In this document: positions 25,331-34,535 of the stretch, in pieces
Layout: each line of letters opens with the position of its first letter
Position numbering within the stretch: the first letter of the stretch is position 1
Origin: JBDKGH01 sp039798265
GTDB taxonomy: Bacteria; Bacteroidota; Bacteroidia; Flavobacteriales_D; Sanyastnellaceae
Assembly: GCA_039798265.1 (NCBI GenBank)
Contig: JBDKGH010000138.1
Location: 1-64,000 of the forward strand
Reading direction: 5' to 3'
Length of the DNA: 64,000 bases
Position numbers and translations under genes: made by a program
Notes under the pieces: generated by a model
The model's database searches: none
What the model was told of the DNA's origin: nothing
What the model saw: only the letters and a program-made list of their open reading frames with translations

Positions 25331-28300
25331 TTAAGGACACATTGTTCTTCTTTTCCGGTCAACAAAGAGTTGTCGGAATCCACAAGTAAATTGGTCCCAG
25401 TTGTCAAATTCCTGCTGGTATAGAATACCCACCCCTTGAGTATAGGGTGATTGTTGAGTTGTTATACCGCGGTAGTCATTACTTTCATTGTACACCACAA
25501 GTCGTATGCGTCCGTCATCGTTGATTTTGTACTCAATGCGAACATCACCGATAACGTTAGATGGCTTTTGATTGGCACTTGTTCCCCGCGATACGCCGAA
25601 ATTACCACTCAGGGATAGTCTTTCGTTGAACAACTGAGTGCTCAAGGCCAACGCAATTTCTTCATTACTGATATCATCGCCTGGACGGTAATTAAATCCG
25701 AGGTTAAAGTCATCACTGATTTGACTCAACCAATTGGAGATTTGATTGCTCAGCAATTCCGTACTATTCTCCGTAAAGGCACTATTAGTATTTCTATCCT
25801 TTGTAATAGTAGGTGTAAGCGGGCTAACAAATCGACGGAGTACTAGCAAGGCAAAGGCTTGACGGTTTTTTTCTTGGTCCGTGCTAATGACGGCGCCTAC
25901 TCTACTTCTGGTAATTTCATCCACGGTTGGTAGGCTTATTTCAAAACCCACAGCTGGATTAAACATTTTTCCCGTCAAATTCATAACGAGATCTACGGGA
26001 GTGCGCTGTCCTGATGATTGGGTAACGTCAGGAATGATATCATAAAGAGATGCACTAACCTTGTACACAGCATCAAGATTCAGTTCGCCGCCGTAAGGAT
26101 CGCCGTACCACGATATGGTTCCGCCTTGTTTTACTGTAAATTCTTTGTTTACAAGATTCTTCAGCGTGAAAAGGTAATCGCCTTGCTGAAGTTCAACCAC
26201 CCCGTACATATTGAAGGTCGAAAGGTTGTTGATCTCCATAGTGATGTTCCCTCTTCCACGTCCGCGCATGACGTCTCCAACAGCTTTGTCAAATATGACT
26301 TCCATTTGAGCATCTGGTGTTATTTCTAACTGCATATTTAATCGAATGCCCGTTAAATCGAGTGGTCTATCAACTACGGTGGTATCTGCATCTACAAAGC
26401 GAATGAAGTTCTCGAAGGTTTGTTCTTCTGTTGTATTCATCGGCATGGCAAAGCTGGTGCCTGCTTCGGTGCGAAGAGCCATGTCAAACTCCAATTGATC
26501 TTCAAATCCGAATATTCCAACATATCCAGTTGTATATGCTTTTCCGTAATACAACGGATTCTGATCTTCGTTGGTGTTCATGGTGAGCATGGGCTGCGGC
26601 AGGTCGATGATAAAGTCGAAGTTCCAATCGCCAAATGCTTTATGCATAATCTGCCCTGTTACACTTCCCTCATGTCCTTCTTTATCGAGTATAGGTACAT
26701 AGTCGAAGGTGAACATATCAGGACGGATACCAATTTTATTTTTGATTTTATAACTGCAATTCAAATAGTCCACGTAAATGCTGGCGTTATTGAGATAAGC
26801 ATCCCCTGTTAGCTCGGGAGCTTCGGGTAAACCAGTAATATGTATGAGTCCTGTTGCTTGTCCGAAAATGGAAAGAACATCTTCACCAATGAATGAATTG
26901 ATAAAGGCCAAATCGAGGTTGTTTACTTTGGCCATAATATCAATAGGCGATTCTTCATTGGAGGGCGTATAATAGCCACCAAAAGAAAGTGGAATTTGAT
27001 TGGCCTTTTCTAGCTCACCATCTATGCGCAAACTTTTTATTTGATTGTTCCAACCTGTTTCCAAGCATAAATCGCCAATGGAATAATCATTTAATTTAAA
27101 ATTAAGCAATGTCAAATCGGAAGTAAGAATCGTGTTATGGTACACGTTTCTAACGGATGCAATTCCGTTGAGTGAACCGTGAAGTTGGGTGTCATCGTCC
27201 ATTAAAGGATTGATATTGTCTAGATCAAACGCACTGAGCAAAATGTTGAGCTCCTGATTTTCATCTTCAGAAATGGCACCTTCAACGGCTAAACTTTGAT
27301 ACTTATTTTGAATAACAAAATCACTCACGGCTATGGTGGTGCTATCCACAGAAACAATACCACCCGGAATAAAATTCCATTGTTGTTTGTTGACCTCTAT
27401 GAATCCGCGTCCTGATTTGTAATCGAAATTTTCAAATCCTCGGATAGTAAACACACCGTTTACATCACCTCGGTGCACAGTAGTCGAATCGCCCCATACC
27501 AATGCAGAATAAATAGTGTCCACATCTGTTCGTGTATCGAGTGCAAATGATTTGAATACCAGATTTTCACCAACCGTTAGCGAGTCGCTGCTTAAGTTCA
27601 TGTACAGTGATTGGTCAGGTCGGCTAGCATCTACGACTAATCCATCTAATCGATTATCCAAGTATTCTATACTATCAGAGCTAATGGTTATTTCAAAAAA
27701 GCTTTGAGTTTCATCTACATTGAGGGAAAGTGTGGTATTTGGAGCAATAGAGAGGTCAGGAATAAAGATGCCCTGAATTTCAGAAAAATCGAGTATTTCC
27801 AAATTCAGAAGGAATTTTTGCGGAGCATGTGTTTTTAATGGCGGCTTGAAGCTGGGAACTATTTTGGAACTGATATCTAAGAGCGTATTCGACATGTTTC
27901 GAAAATCAAAATCACCCTCTAGCCTTCCCTGCGCGATATCCGAGTTCAACGTAATCACCAATTCGCCTTTCCGTTCGGCATACAGTTCGAGGTGATCTAA
28001 AAAATATTCTTGATCTGCTGAACAATAAGAGATGTCATCGAGAATTACGCTGCCTTCAATTTTCGCTAAGTCAAATCCTTTACAATCGACAGTTACATCG
28101 CCACTTATCGCACTGTATTCGTAGTCGGGTAAGATGTGCACTCTTTTTAAGTCCAAGTGATCGATATGCGAATTGAAACTGAGCATGGGCTCAGCGCCAT
28201 TAAAGTCCACTTGACCATCGAAGTCCATCACCATATTAGGATCATTTACTTGAATGTATCCGTTGAAGAACTCCTTTCTGAATGTTCCTTGGGCAGTAAT

Positions 28301-29740
28301 ATTTGAATAGTTGTAGCCATTGAGATAAATAGCCGGAATGTCGCCACTAAACTGGGCATCTACTTTTTTAAGATTTAACCCTTTTCCCTCAATTTCCAAA
28401 TTAGAAGTAAGCGGACCGAGAGTAGCATCGCTGTAAAATTGTCCGAGGTTGAAAGCGGTGGTAGCTAGGTTTCCTTTGTAGAAATAGTCATTTGCGATGG
28501 AATCAAAACGAAGGGAAATATCACTCGACACCTCTCCGATCTCGGTGCTTAAATTTCCATACGCAACGAAGTCATTGATGAATCCAGTAAAATTTCCAGA
28601 GAAATTAATTTGCCCCAAGGTTGCGAAGTTCTCAGGAGTTTTTAAATATTGAAGCGTATCGAACGGAGGAAGCGGAATTTGCTCTAATTCGTATTTATTT
28701 GAAGTTAGCCTGTTTATGTCTAACGAAATGAATGTTTCATTGATATATGGAAGACCATCCATAGAGAAATCGCCATCGAAGTAACTGTTTTCATCGAAGT
28801 CGATACGAATATCTTTTCCTTTCAAACTAGCAACTGTTCCGCGCACTTTTCCCGATATTTCAATTCGCTTGTTGAGTCCCTTGAATTCGGGAGTGAAATA
28901 GGCCAGTTCTCCTAACTGCAAAAAGGAATGTTGCAGCTGATGATTCATTTTTACCCGATCCTCAAAGAAGTCGAAGTCGTCGATTGAATTTAACTTGAAG
29001 CCTAAATTGCCAACGATTTCAGATTGATCAGTGCAGATAAGGGCATCTTTGAATTGAACATCGCCACCAATAATCGAAACATCAGCATCAAAGTCGTGTA
29101 GGTTGAAACCTGACTTTTCTTTTGCTGCCAGGTGTGACAGGTTGCCAATAATCGTATCGCCGTATAAATGAAAATCGCGAATATCCAGTTGAACATCTTT
29201 AAAGTCGAGATGGTTCCAATCAATACCGAATTCAGTTTGAACGGGACGATTTTCATTGATATACCGTACACGTCCTTCATTAATGCGCAAATGCGCGAGA
29301 TCAACTAGAGTATGAGCACTGGTGTCAGTGGTATCCGCGCCTTGGCTGAAATAGTCAACAATGAAAACGTAATTCAGGTTTTTCTCTCCTTTATGTCGAA
29401 TAATTTGAATATCGGGATTGTCTAACTCGGCTTCACCAATGGATAAAAGCCCGGTTTCTTTATCAATCGTGTAAGTGCGAATATGGATGGCGGGTATAAA
29501 AACAAGGGTATCTCCCTTTTGATCTTCTACATATACATTATTCAAAACAAGACGAGCCCATAGATCGATGGAAACTCCTCCTACCTCTACTTCGGCGCCC
29601 AATTCGGAGGTGAGATAATCGGCAACACGTTGACCTAACCACGTTTGCACAGCTGGAATTCGGACAGCAAAAAACAAGGTGCCGGTAAAAAGTACCAGTA
29701 TCACCAGAGTCCATCGCAGTATTTTCCAGAGTTTACGCAT
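25331..29740 (-). CDS. tamB: TamB-type translocation/assembly module protein (DUF490, AsmA-like)
   Basis: About 1469 residues. A single N-terminal membrane anchor (LWKILRWTLVILVLFTGTLFF) is followed by over 1400 residues of repetitive beta-strand sequence and a DUF490 C-terminal domain (around TGKMFNPAVGFEISLP, then QAFALLVLRR and LSNQISNWL). This is the TamB/YtfN layout. TamB forms a hydrophobic groove between inner and outer membranes and supports outer-membrane protein or lipid traffic. The ATG at 29740 is preferred over a TTG at 29761. The C-terminus extends past the usual end with an RPGDD-to-QLFVDRKRR tail seen in Bacteroidota members. No BamA/TamA-like gene lies alongside. Confidence 0.9.
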   Translation of the reverse strand: MRKLWKILRWTLVILVLFTGTLFFAVRIPAVQTWLGQRVADYLTSELGAEVEVGGVSIDLWARLVLNNVYVEDQKGDTLVFIPAIHIRTYTIDKETGLLSIGEAELDNPDIQIIRHKGEKNLNYVFIVDYFSQGADTTDTSAHTLVDLAHLRINEGRVRYINENRPVQTEFGIDWNHLDFKDVQLDIRDFHLYGDTIIGNLSHLAAKEKSGFNLHDFDADVSIIGGDVQFKDALICTDQSEIVGNLGFKLNSIDDFDFFEDRVKMNHQLQHSFLQLGELAYFTPEFKGLNKRIEISGKVRGTVASLKGKDIRIDFDENSYFDGDFSMDGLPYINETFISLDINRLTSNKYELEQIPLPPFDTLQYLKTPENFATLGQINFSGNFTGFINDFVAYGNLSTEIGEVSSDISLRFDSIANDYFYKGNLATTAFNLGQFYSDATLGPLTSNLEIEGKGLNLKKVDAQFSGDIPAIYLNGYNYSNITAQGTFRKEFFNGYIQVNDPNMVMDFDGQVDFNGAEPMLSFNSHIDHLDLKRVHILPDYEYSAISGDVTVDCKGFDLAKIEGSVILDDISYCSADQEYFLDHLELYAERKGELVITLNSDIAQGRLEGDFDFRNMSNTLLDISSKIVPSFKPPLKTHAPQKFLLNLEILDFSEIQGIFIPDLSIAPNTTLSLNVDETQSFFEITISSDSIEYLDNRLDGLVVDASRPDQSLYMNLSSDSLTVGENLVFKSFALDTRTDVDTIYSALVWGDSTTVHRGDVNGVFTIRGFENFDYKSGRGFIEVNKQQWNFIPGGIVSVDSTTIAVSDFVIQNKYQSLAVEGAISEDENQELNILLSAFDLDNINPLMDDDTQLHGSLNGIASVRNVYHNTILTSDLTLLNFKLNDYSIGDLCLETGWNNQIKSLRIDGELEKANQIPLSFGGYYTPSNEESPIDIMAKVNNLDLAFINSFIGEDVLSIFGQATGLIHITGLPEAPELTGDAYLNNASIYVDYLNCSYKIKNKIGIRPDMFTFDYVPILDKEGHEGSVTGQIMHKAFGDWNFDFIIDLPQPMLTMNTNEDQNPLYYGKAYTTGYVGIFGFEDQLEFDMALRTEAGTSFAMPMNTTEEQTFENFIRFVDADTTVVDRPLDLTGIRLNMQLEITPDAQMEVIFDKAVGDVMRGRGRGNITMEINNLSTFNMYGVVELQQGDYLFTLKNLVNKEFTVKQGGTISWYGDPYGGELNLDAVYKVSASLYDIIPDVTQSSGQRTPVDLVMNLTGKMFNPAVGFEISLPTVDEITRSRVGAVISTDQEKNRQAFALLVLRRFVSPLTPTITKDRNTNSAFTENSTELLSNQISNWLSQISDDFNLGFNYRPGDDISNEEIALALSTQLFNERLSLSGNFGVSRGTSANQKPSNVIGDVRIEYKINDDGRIRLVVYNESNDYRGITTQQSPYTQGVGILYQQEFDNWDQFTCGFRQLFVDRKRRTMCP

Positions 29741-29918
29741 GCAATTTTTCCAAGTTTGCAAAATAACATGTGCGCCACTCTAAAAACCATGCCTGCGTGG
29801 AAGATTTTAACTTTTACTTGTTACCTGTTTCCAATGTTAAGTTTTTGGAGATGAGAGGCTATATGCCCTATCCATCTCTACCTTTACTTCAAATTTGAAT
29901 AACGAAACACGTGTAGTT

Positions 29919-30188
29919 ATGTCTAAAGACAAAAAAGTGAAAAAGAAAGAATCAAAGAAGGACGCCTTAAGCGGAGCCTTTATTGTGAGTTACAATCAAG
30001 AGGATATCTATCTTCTTTTGGCCTTTGCAGAAAAGTTAGGAATGGGCTTCAGCGAGTTATCTGACGAAGAATGCAAAATGCTTATGGAGCCGGAAAAAGA
30101 AGCAAAAAAAGAAAAAGCTGAAAAAGTAGATAAAAAGAAAGAAAAAAAGGAGACTTCTAAAAAGGTTAAAACAACCCCCAAGAAGTAA
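29919..30188 (+). CDS. Small lysine-rich hypothetical protein
   Basis: An 89-residue protein from the ATG at 29919; a TTG eight codons upstream is possible but less likely. Both ends are highly charged. Residues 2-15 are Lys-rich, a central hydrophobic-acidic helix pair (FIVSYNQEDIYLLLAFAEKLG) spans about 22-50, and the last 35 residues are almost all Lys and Glu, ending TTPKK. Such tails often bind nucleic acid or ribosomes, but no domain is recognised. The central part alone could be a small folded domain. It is divergent from tamB and its stop abuts the stop of the convergent DsbA-like gene without a gap. Confidence 0.65.
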   Translation: MSKDKKVKKKESKKDALSGAFIVSYNQEDIYLLLAFAEKLGMGFSELSDEECKMLMEPEKEAKKEKAEKVDKKKEKKETSKKVKTTPKK

Positions 30189-30836
30189 TTAGGCTTCTAC
30201 TTTTCCTAAAATTTCTTTGATCGACTGCTCCATTATTTCAAAGGGCATATAACCTTTTGAAATAATGTGCAGTCGATTATTGTTTTTGAGCAAAAGCATC
30301 GGGTAAGAAGTGATGCCCAAGGATAAAATAAAATCTTGATTTTTTTTTTGGGTCATTTCCACCAAGGTGCTATTCATGAAATAGAATAGATACTCACCAT
30401 CCATTCCCAATTCATAGAACCATCCGAGGTAAGCACTATTGTCTGAAAGGTTTTTTCCCTCCACGAAGAATTTATGCTGGAAAAAAATCAGCGACTCCAG
30501 AGCGCGAGACGGATAGTACTTTTGAATAGCAACAATGGCTTTGCTGAGTTCAACACCATCACAACCTTTAAACGAGTCTGATAATATGTTTTGGCTGAAC
30601 TTCTCTCCTATTTTGATGTCAGAAAGTTGGTCTCCTTGTTTATGAACTTCTTTACACAAATCTATAAATGCTTGGTGCTGCTGTTCGAGTTGATGGGGCG
30701 GTACATCGGCAGTAAGCAGTTGCAACGGGATATTGGACTCGAGTTTTGAAAGTAATTTCTTCAAAGAGTCGTTAAAGGCATATGTCCATCCGCACAGACC
30801 TTGATGGACATAAATGAGCTCACATGAACTTTGCAT
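30189..30836 (-). CDS. DsbA-family thioredoxin-fold protein with a CGWT site
   Basis: The 215-residue protein has the FrnE/DsbA layout: a first beta strand (CELIYVHQGLCGWTYAF, residues 5-21), a long helical insert, then a second thioredoxin half ending near the cis-Pro strand (LGITSYPMLLLKNNNRLHIISKGYMP, about 173-198). In relatives the active site reads CxWC. Here it is CGWT: the second Cys is Thr19, encoded by ACA. A classic dithiol oxidase cycle is therefore ruled out, leaving a monothiol or non-redox role. There is no signal peptide, so it is probably cytoplasmic. It stands alone on its strand, convergent with the Lys-rich small protein. Confidence 0.75.
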   Translation of the reverse strand: MQSSCELIYVHQGLCGWTYAFNDSLKKLLSKLESNIPLQLLTADVPPHQLEQQHQAFIDLCKEVHKQGDQLSDIKIGEKFSQNILSDSFKGCDGVELSKAIVAIQKYYPSRALESLIFFQHKFFVEGKNLSDNSAYLGWFYELGMDGEYLFYFMNSTLVEMTQKKNQDFILSLGITSYPMLLLKNNNRLHIISKGYMPFEIMEQSIKEILGKVEA

Positions 30837-30944
30837 CGCAGTGTGGTTTAGTAGTCTAAAATCTAAAACAGAATTAAATCAAAGGGGTAACCTTCTGATT
30901 TAGAATCAAAGAAATATTAACTTCGCGTTTAGTTGAAAGTAGTT

Positions 30945-31259
30945 ATGGAAAAAGAACATCAAAATTTAAGCCAAGGGCAATGGGTTGCACTGCTTTCTTA
31001 CTGCTGGATTCCCGGCTGGATTATAGCGGCCTTGATCAATCAAAACAAGCATTCAGAATTCGGAATCTTCCATTTGAGGCAGGGTTTGGGCTTGTTACTA
31101 CTTACCTTCATATTGTTTTTTGTAGTCCGATTTCGATTGATTGTAGTGGGTATTTATTTGGTATTTGCCGTACTTGGAATATCGAGTTCGTTGTCCAATA
31201 AACTGAATGGTGTTCCTGTATTTGGAAATTTATTCGATTCTTGGTTCAAATCACTTTAA
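30945..31259 (+). CDS. Small membrane protein, DUF4870/Tic20-like
   Basis: A 104-residue protein from the ATG at 30945 (a TTG at 30933 is rejected). It shows three hydrophobic segments: WVALLSYCWIPGWIIAAL, a second at LGLLLLTFILFFVVRF, and a third at IVVGIYLVFAVLGISS. The FGIFHLRQGLGLLL motif between the first two is the FHxRQG(L/I) signature of DUF4870/Tic20-like proteins. Function is unknown in bacteria. It is followed closely by the low-molecular-weight phosphatase gene, nine bases away, so the two form an operon with the arginase-like gene possibly downstream. Confidence 0.75.
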   Translation: MEKEHQNLSQGQWVALLSYCWIPGWIIAALINQNKHSEFGIFHLRQGLGLLLLTFILFFVVRFRLIVVGIYLVFAVLGISSSLSNKLNGVPVFGNLFDSWFKSL

Positions 31260-31268
31260 ATTGGCACA

Positions 31269-31733
31269 ATGAAGGTATTAATGGTTTGCCTAGGGAATAT
31301 TTGCCGCTCTCCAATGGCGGAGGGTGTTTTGCGGCATGTGGCTCAAGAAGCCAACTTTCCAATTCAAGTTGATTCGTGTGGAACATCGCGATTTCATGTT
31401 GGAGAAAATCCAGATAAAAGAGCAATTGCCTGCTTGAGTAAAAAAGGAATCTCTATCGAGCATCTTCAAGCGCGCCAATTTTCCACGAACGATTTTGATC
31501 AATTTGATTATATCTATGTCATGGACAAAACCAATTTAGAAGACATTCAAAAATTGGCCGAGTCTGAGGAGCAGCGAAACAAAGTATGCCTGTGGATGAA
31601 TGCGGTAGAAAGAACCAATGAGTCTGTTCCCGATCCTTATTATGGCGGCGAAGAAGAATTTGAGCATGTTTATCGAATGCTCTCGACTAATGCTAAAAAA
31701 TTAGTTGAATCGTGGATCAATAAGGGCCTTTGA
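31269..31733 (+). CDS. Low-molecular-weight protein tyrosine phosphatase
   Basis: A 154-residue enzyme with the P-loop CLGNICRSPMAEG at 7-19 (CX5R with the catalytic Cys7) and the general-acid loop DPYYGG near 125-130. The two-Tyr DPYY loop is usual for the LMW-PTP fold. It hydrolyses phosphotyrosine, or arginine phosphate in related branches; no kinase partner is in sight here. It is downstream of the Tic20-like membrane protein with a nine-base gap. The ATG at 31269 gives the exact N-terminus of the family. Confidence 0.94.
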   Translation: MKVLMVCLGNICRSPMAEGVLRHVAQEANFPIQVDSCGTSRFHVGENPDKRAIACLSKKGISIEHLQARQFSTNDFDQFDYIYVMDKTNLEDIQKLAESEEQRNKVCLWMNAVERTNESVPDPYYGGEEEFEHVYRMLSTNAKKLVESWINKGL

Positions 31734-31744
31734 TACCGATACCA

Positions 31745-31752
31745 TATCTTTG
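31745..31752 (+). promoter_or_regulatory. -7 element of the arginase-family gene, short leader
   Basis: Exact TATCTTTG ending six bases before the chosen ATG at 31759. No good -33 element is seen. It supports the internal start over the upstream ATG at 31705, which overlaps the phosphatase gene. Confidence 0.45.
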
Positions 31753-31758
31753 CGACCT

Positions 31759-32721
31759 ATGTCAGTCAAGAAAGCTAAAAATATTCGTTTGATCGAAGTT
31801 CCTTCTGAGGTTGGTGCTGGTACCCGAGGTGCAAGCCTCGGTGTAGAAGCTGTGAAAATTGCCGCATTGGACTTTAGATCTGACTTTTTTAAGAAATATC
31901 GCAGCATTGTTATTCCAAATGATAATGCAGCACTCTTCGGAAATCCGGGCAACCGCTACGCGAAATACATTCGAAGTGTTCTCAAAATGTACGAACGTAT
32001 CGGTGCAGCTGTTCGTGATACCTTGCGCGATCAGAAGTTCCCGCTTCTAATCTCTGGTGATCATAGCAGTGCTGGCGGTACTATCGCTGGTATTAAAATG
32101 GCTTATCCGGAGTCTCGCCTAGGCATAATCTGGATCGATGCTCACGCAGATCTTCATTCCCCTTACACCACTCCTAGTGGAAACATGCATGGTATGCCAT
32201 TGGCTGCGGCCTTAAACGAGGATAACATTGAAGAAAAAGTAAATGACCTCGATTACGAAACCATCGAATTGTGGGAAATGCTCAAGAGTGTAGGTGACAT
32301 TGTTCCAAAAGCCGAATACCGCGATTTGGTTTACGTTACACTCCGCGATTTTGAAGAACAAGAAGCGGCTATTATCAAGCAAAACAAAGTAAAGGTTGTT
32401 AGCACCAACGAATTGAGAAAGACGGGTGTTACCAAACTTTCTCGCGAGATTTTAAAGTATCTTTCTGGTTGTGATAAAATCTACATCAGTTTTGATGTGG
32501 ACTCTATGGATCCAAGTATCTCCCGCGGAACTGGTACGCCTGTTAAAGGCGGAATCAATGAGCGTGAAGCAGCTGATTTAATTTTGGAGTTAATTCAAAA
32601 TGAACGCGTGTGCTGTCTTGAGTTTACGGAGGTGAATCCAACCTTGGATAGCGAAAACGTAATGGCCGAGACTGTATTTGAGATTCTCCAAAAAGTAGCT
32701 CGTCAGGTAGAAATTATCTAA
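31759..32721 (+). CDS. Arginase/formimidoylglutamase-family hydrolase
   Basis: About 320 residues. The binuclear Mn site of ureohydrolases is complete: GDHSSAGG near residue 100 (His ligand), DAHADLH near 128, and SFDVDSMDPS near 240. The substrate loop ISRGTGTPVKGGIN and the C-terminal ECL-type EFTEVNP are also present. The family includes arginase, agmatinase and formimidoylglutamase; Bacteroidota copies of this type are usually annotated arginase. I chose Met 18 residues in (31759), which removes the overlap with the phosphatase gene and follows a -7 promoter box. Its end overlaps the RNase Z gene by four bases, tail to tail. No arginine-catabolism neighbours are seen. Confidence 0.87.
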   Translation: MSVKKAKNIRLIEVPSEVGAGTRGASLGVEAVKIAALDFRSDFFKKYRSIVIPNDNAALFGNPGNRYAKYIRSVLKMYERIGAAVRDTLRDQKFPLLISGDHSSAGGTIAGIKMAYPESRLGIIWIDAHADLHSPYTTPSGNMHGMPLAAALNEDNIEEKVNDLDYETIELWEMLKSVGDIVPKAEYRDLVYVTLRDFEEQEAAIIKQNKVKVVSTNELRKTGVTKLSREILKYLSGCDKIYISFDVDSMDPSISRGTGTPVKGGINEREAADLILELIQNERVCCLEFTEVNPTLDSENVMAETVFEILQKVARQVEII

Positions 32722-33653
32722 TCTTTTATTTCAATCACCTCGCCTACTTGGAAGTTTAATCCTTCGTCGGCAAGCAATACCCGTGGAAATATTTCTTCCG
32801 CTTCTCGCTTGAAGGATTCCTCCTCTTTGTATCGACTACTATAATGCCCCAGCAATAATTCCAATACTTGCGCTTTTTGGGCGATCGATGCCGCTTGTTT
32901 TGCCGTGCTGTGAAAAGTGACTTTCGCTCGTTCTAACTCGGTTTCCAAAAAAGTGGATTCGTGATAAAGCAGGTCCACCTCTTTTACACGCTCTATCAAA
33001 TCTTCTTTGTAGGCCGTGTCTGAGCAATAAGCATATGCCCGCGACTTGATTGGAGGCCAGCACGCTTCTTCGGCGCTGATGATCTTTCCATTTTCGAGTT
33101 CGGCCTCTTCTCCTTTTTTCAGTTTGATGATATGAGAGGGCAGTAATTTGTACTCTTTTATTTTATCCTTTTTTACTCGAAGCGGAAAGGGTTTTTCTCG
33201 AAATAAAAAACCGGTGCATTCGATGCGATGCTTGAGCGGTAAACTTTCTATAGTTAAAGTTCCATCTTCAAAAAGAAGCTGCTGTTCTTTGGGATTTGTA
33301 GCATGAAAAACAATTGGGAAATTCAGGTACGTATCCGACAGCTTTAAATTGATGTCGATTAGCGTTTGTAAATCCGCAGGACCATAAACATGTAATTCCG
33401 ATTTTCTACCCAATAAATGAAAACTACTGATGAGGCCTACAAGCCCTAAGTAGTGATCGCCGTGAAGATGTGAAATGAAGATGTGATTGATGCGCTGAAA
33501 TTTGATTTTGAATTTGCGCAATTGAATTTGTGTTCCTTCACCACAGTCAACTAAAAACAACTTATCATGAACATTTACCACTTGAGCAGTGGGATTGTGC
33601 TTTGTGGTGGGAGTTGCGGCTCCGCAACCGAGTATGGTTACATCAAATGTCAT
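32718..33653 (-). CDS. rnz: Ribonuclease Z
   Basis: The 311-residue metallo-beta-lactamase-fold nuclease cuts the 3' trailer from tRNA precursors. Motifs: LGCGAATPT at the N-terminus, PTAQVV, SHLHGDHYLGL near 60-70 (HxHxDH zinc site), the CSDTAY Asp, a HESTF His, and the late LLLGHYSSRY motif. The exosite arm typical of long-form RNase Z is present as the Lys/Glu-rich stretch near 150-180. The start at 33653 replaces a TTG at 33674 and gives MTFDVTILG. In many flavobacteria rnz follows a STAS-domain gene, and a STAS gene is two genes upstream here, with a T9SS cargo gene lying between them. Confidence 0.93.
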   Translation of the reverse strand: MTFDVTILGCGAATPTTKHNPTAQVVNVHDKLFLVDCGEGTQIQLRKFKIKFQRINHIFISHLHGDHYLGLVGLISSFHLLGRKSELHVYGPADLQTLIDINLKLSDTYLNFPIVFHATNPKEQQLLFEDGTLTIESLPLKHRIECTGFLFREKPFPLRVKKDKIKEYKLLPSHIIKLKKGEEAELENGKIISAEEACWPPIKSRAYAYCSDTAYKEDLIERVKEVDLLYHESTFLETELERAKVTFHSTAKQAASIAQKAQVLELLLGHYSSRYKEEESFKREAEEIFPRVLLADEGLNFQVGEVIEIKD

Positions 33654-33683
33654 GAGTGGGATAAATATAGGCAATAAAAGAAA

Positions 33684-33707
33684 AAGCCTTCTCGTGGGAG
33701 AAGGCTT
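33684..33707 (-). terminator. Intrinsic terminator after the small T9SS protein gene
   Basis: Stem AAGCCTTCTC/GAGAAGGCTT with a four-base loop; on the minus strand it runs into a T-rich tract. It uncouples the T9SS cargo gene from rnz. Confidence 0.88.
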
Positions 33708-33727
33708 CTATTCTTTTTGGTCAACGA

Positions 33728-34528
33728 TTAGTGTTGAACGATCAATCTTTTAGTCAACTTACGATCACCCGATTGGATGGTATACAAATAGATACCATTT
33801 GATAATTCGTTGGTGTTGATTTTGTGCGTGTTGATACCTTTTTTGGCGCTCAACTTACGATCGATTTTTTTCTCACCTACAAGATTGAAGATGGTCAGCT
33901 GCACATCACCATTTGAAGGTAAGCTATACTCGATTTGAGTGTATTCACTTGCTGGGTTTGGGTAGTTTTGAGAAACACCAAACTCATAATTAACTTCAGC
34001 TTCTTCTACGCTATTCGGATCCAATACATCAAATGTGAAATTGGTGAATTGGTAAGGGTAAGCAATGGTTTGACCAAATATGGTGGTGAAAACGCGTACA
34101 TAAATTTTAGCAGGAAAAGAACCCGCAACTGTAGGAACACCAGTAATATCTCCGCAGTAATTGCCTCCTCCGAGGAAAACACAAGGATTTGGAGAAACAC
34201 CACTATTGTTGCACGAAACAGATAAACCGATTGAAGATACGTTGATGTCAGCTACTCCGTTGAATACGGTGATACTGTCCAATGCTAGTGAATCGATATT
34301 CGCTGAAGGCAACGTGGCATTGATGTCCTGCGCGTTGGTAGGAGCTTTCACATAAATAACGTCGGCGAAATAAACACCGAGGTAGGCGGTTTCAAAGGTT
34401 TCACCTAGAGCAGGATTTGGGCTTACACCATAAGTGAGCGTTCCCCAATCGTAATCAGCAGGATTACATTGAGCCATGGCTCCTCCGAGAATAGCGAAAC
34501 TGGCGAGAGTGAGTAGTGATTTTTTCAT
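33728..34528 (-). CDS. Secreted protein with T9SS type A sorting domain
   Basis: A 266-residue exported protein with a signal peptide ending GGAMAQ (about residue 19). A beta-rich body of some 160 residues is of unrecognised fold; four Cys (CNPADYDW early, then SCNNSGVSPNPC and NYCGD) could form disulfides. The last 80 residues are a sorting domain: NYPNPASEYTQIEYSLP, then LTIFNLVGEK and KRLIVQH at the end. The repeated phrase GVSPNP occurs twice in the body. It lies between a STAS gene (seven bases away) and rnz. The STAS and T9SS genes may be cotranscribed despite having no evident shared role. Ligand or function unknown. Confidence 0.83.
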   Translation of the reverse strand: MKKSLLTLASFAILGGAMAQCNPADYDWGTLTYGVSPNPALGETFETAYLGVYFADVIYVKAPTNAQDINATLPSANIDSLALDSITVFNGVADINVSSIGLSVSCNNSGVSPNPCVFLGGGNYCGDITGVPTVAGSFPAKIYVRVFTTIFGQTIAYPYQFTNFTFDVLDPNSVEEAEVNYEFGVSQNYPNPASEYTQIEYSLPSNGDVQLTIFNLVGEKKIDRKLSAKKGINTHKINTNELSNGIYLYTIQSGDRKLTKRLIVQH

Positions 34529-34535
34529 ATGATAA

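Noticed and set aside
26018..26812. Long plus-strand open frames within the TamB gene
   Set aside because: They lie antisense to a certain gene, have no family features, and are explained by codon composition.
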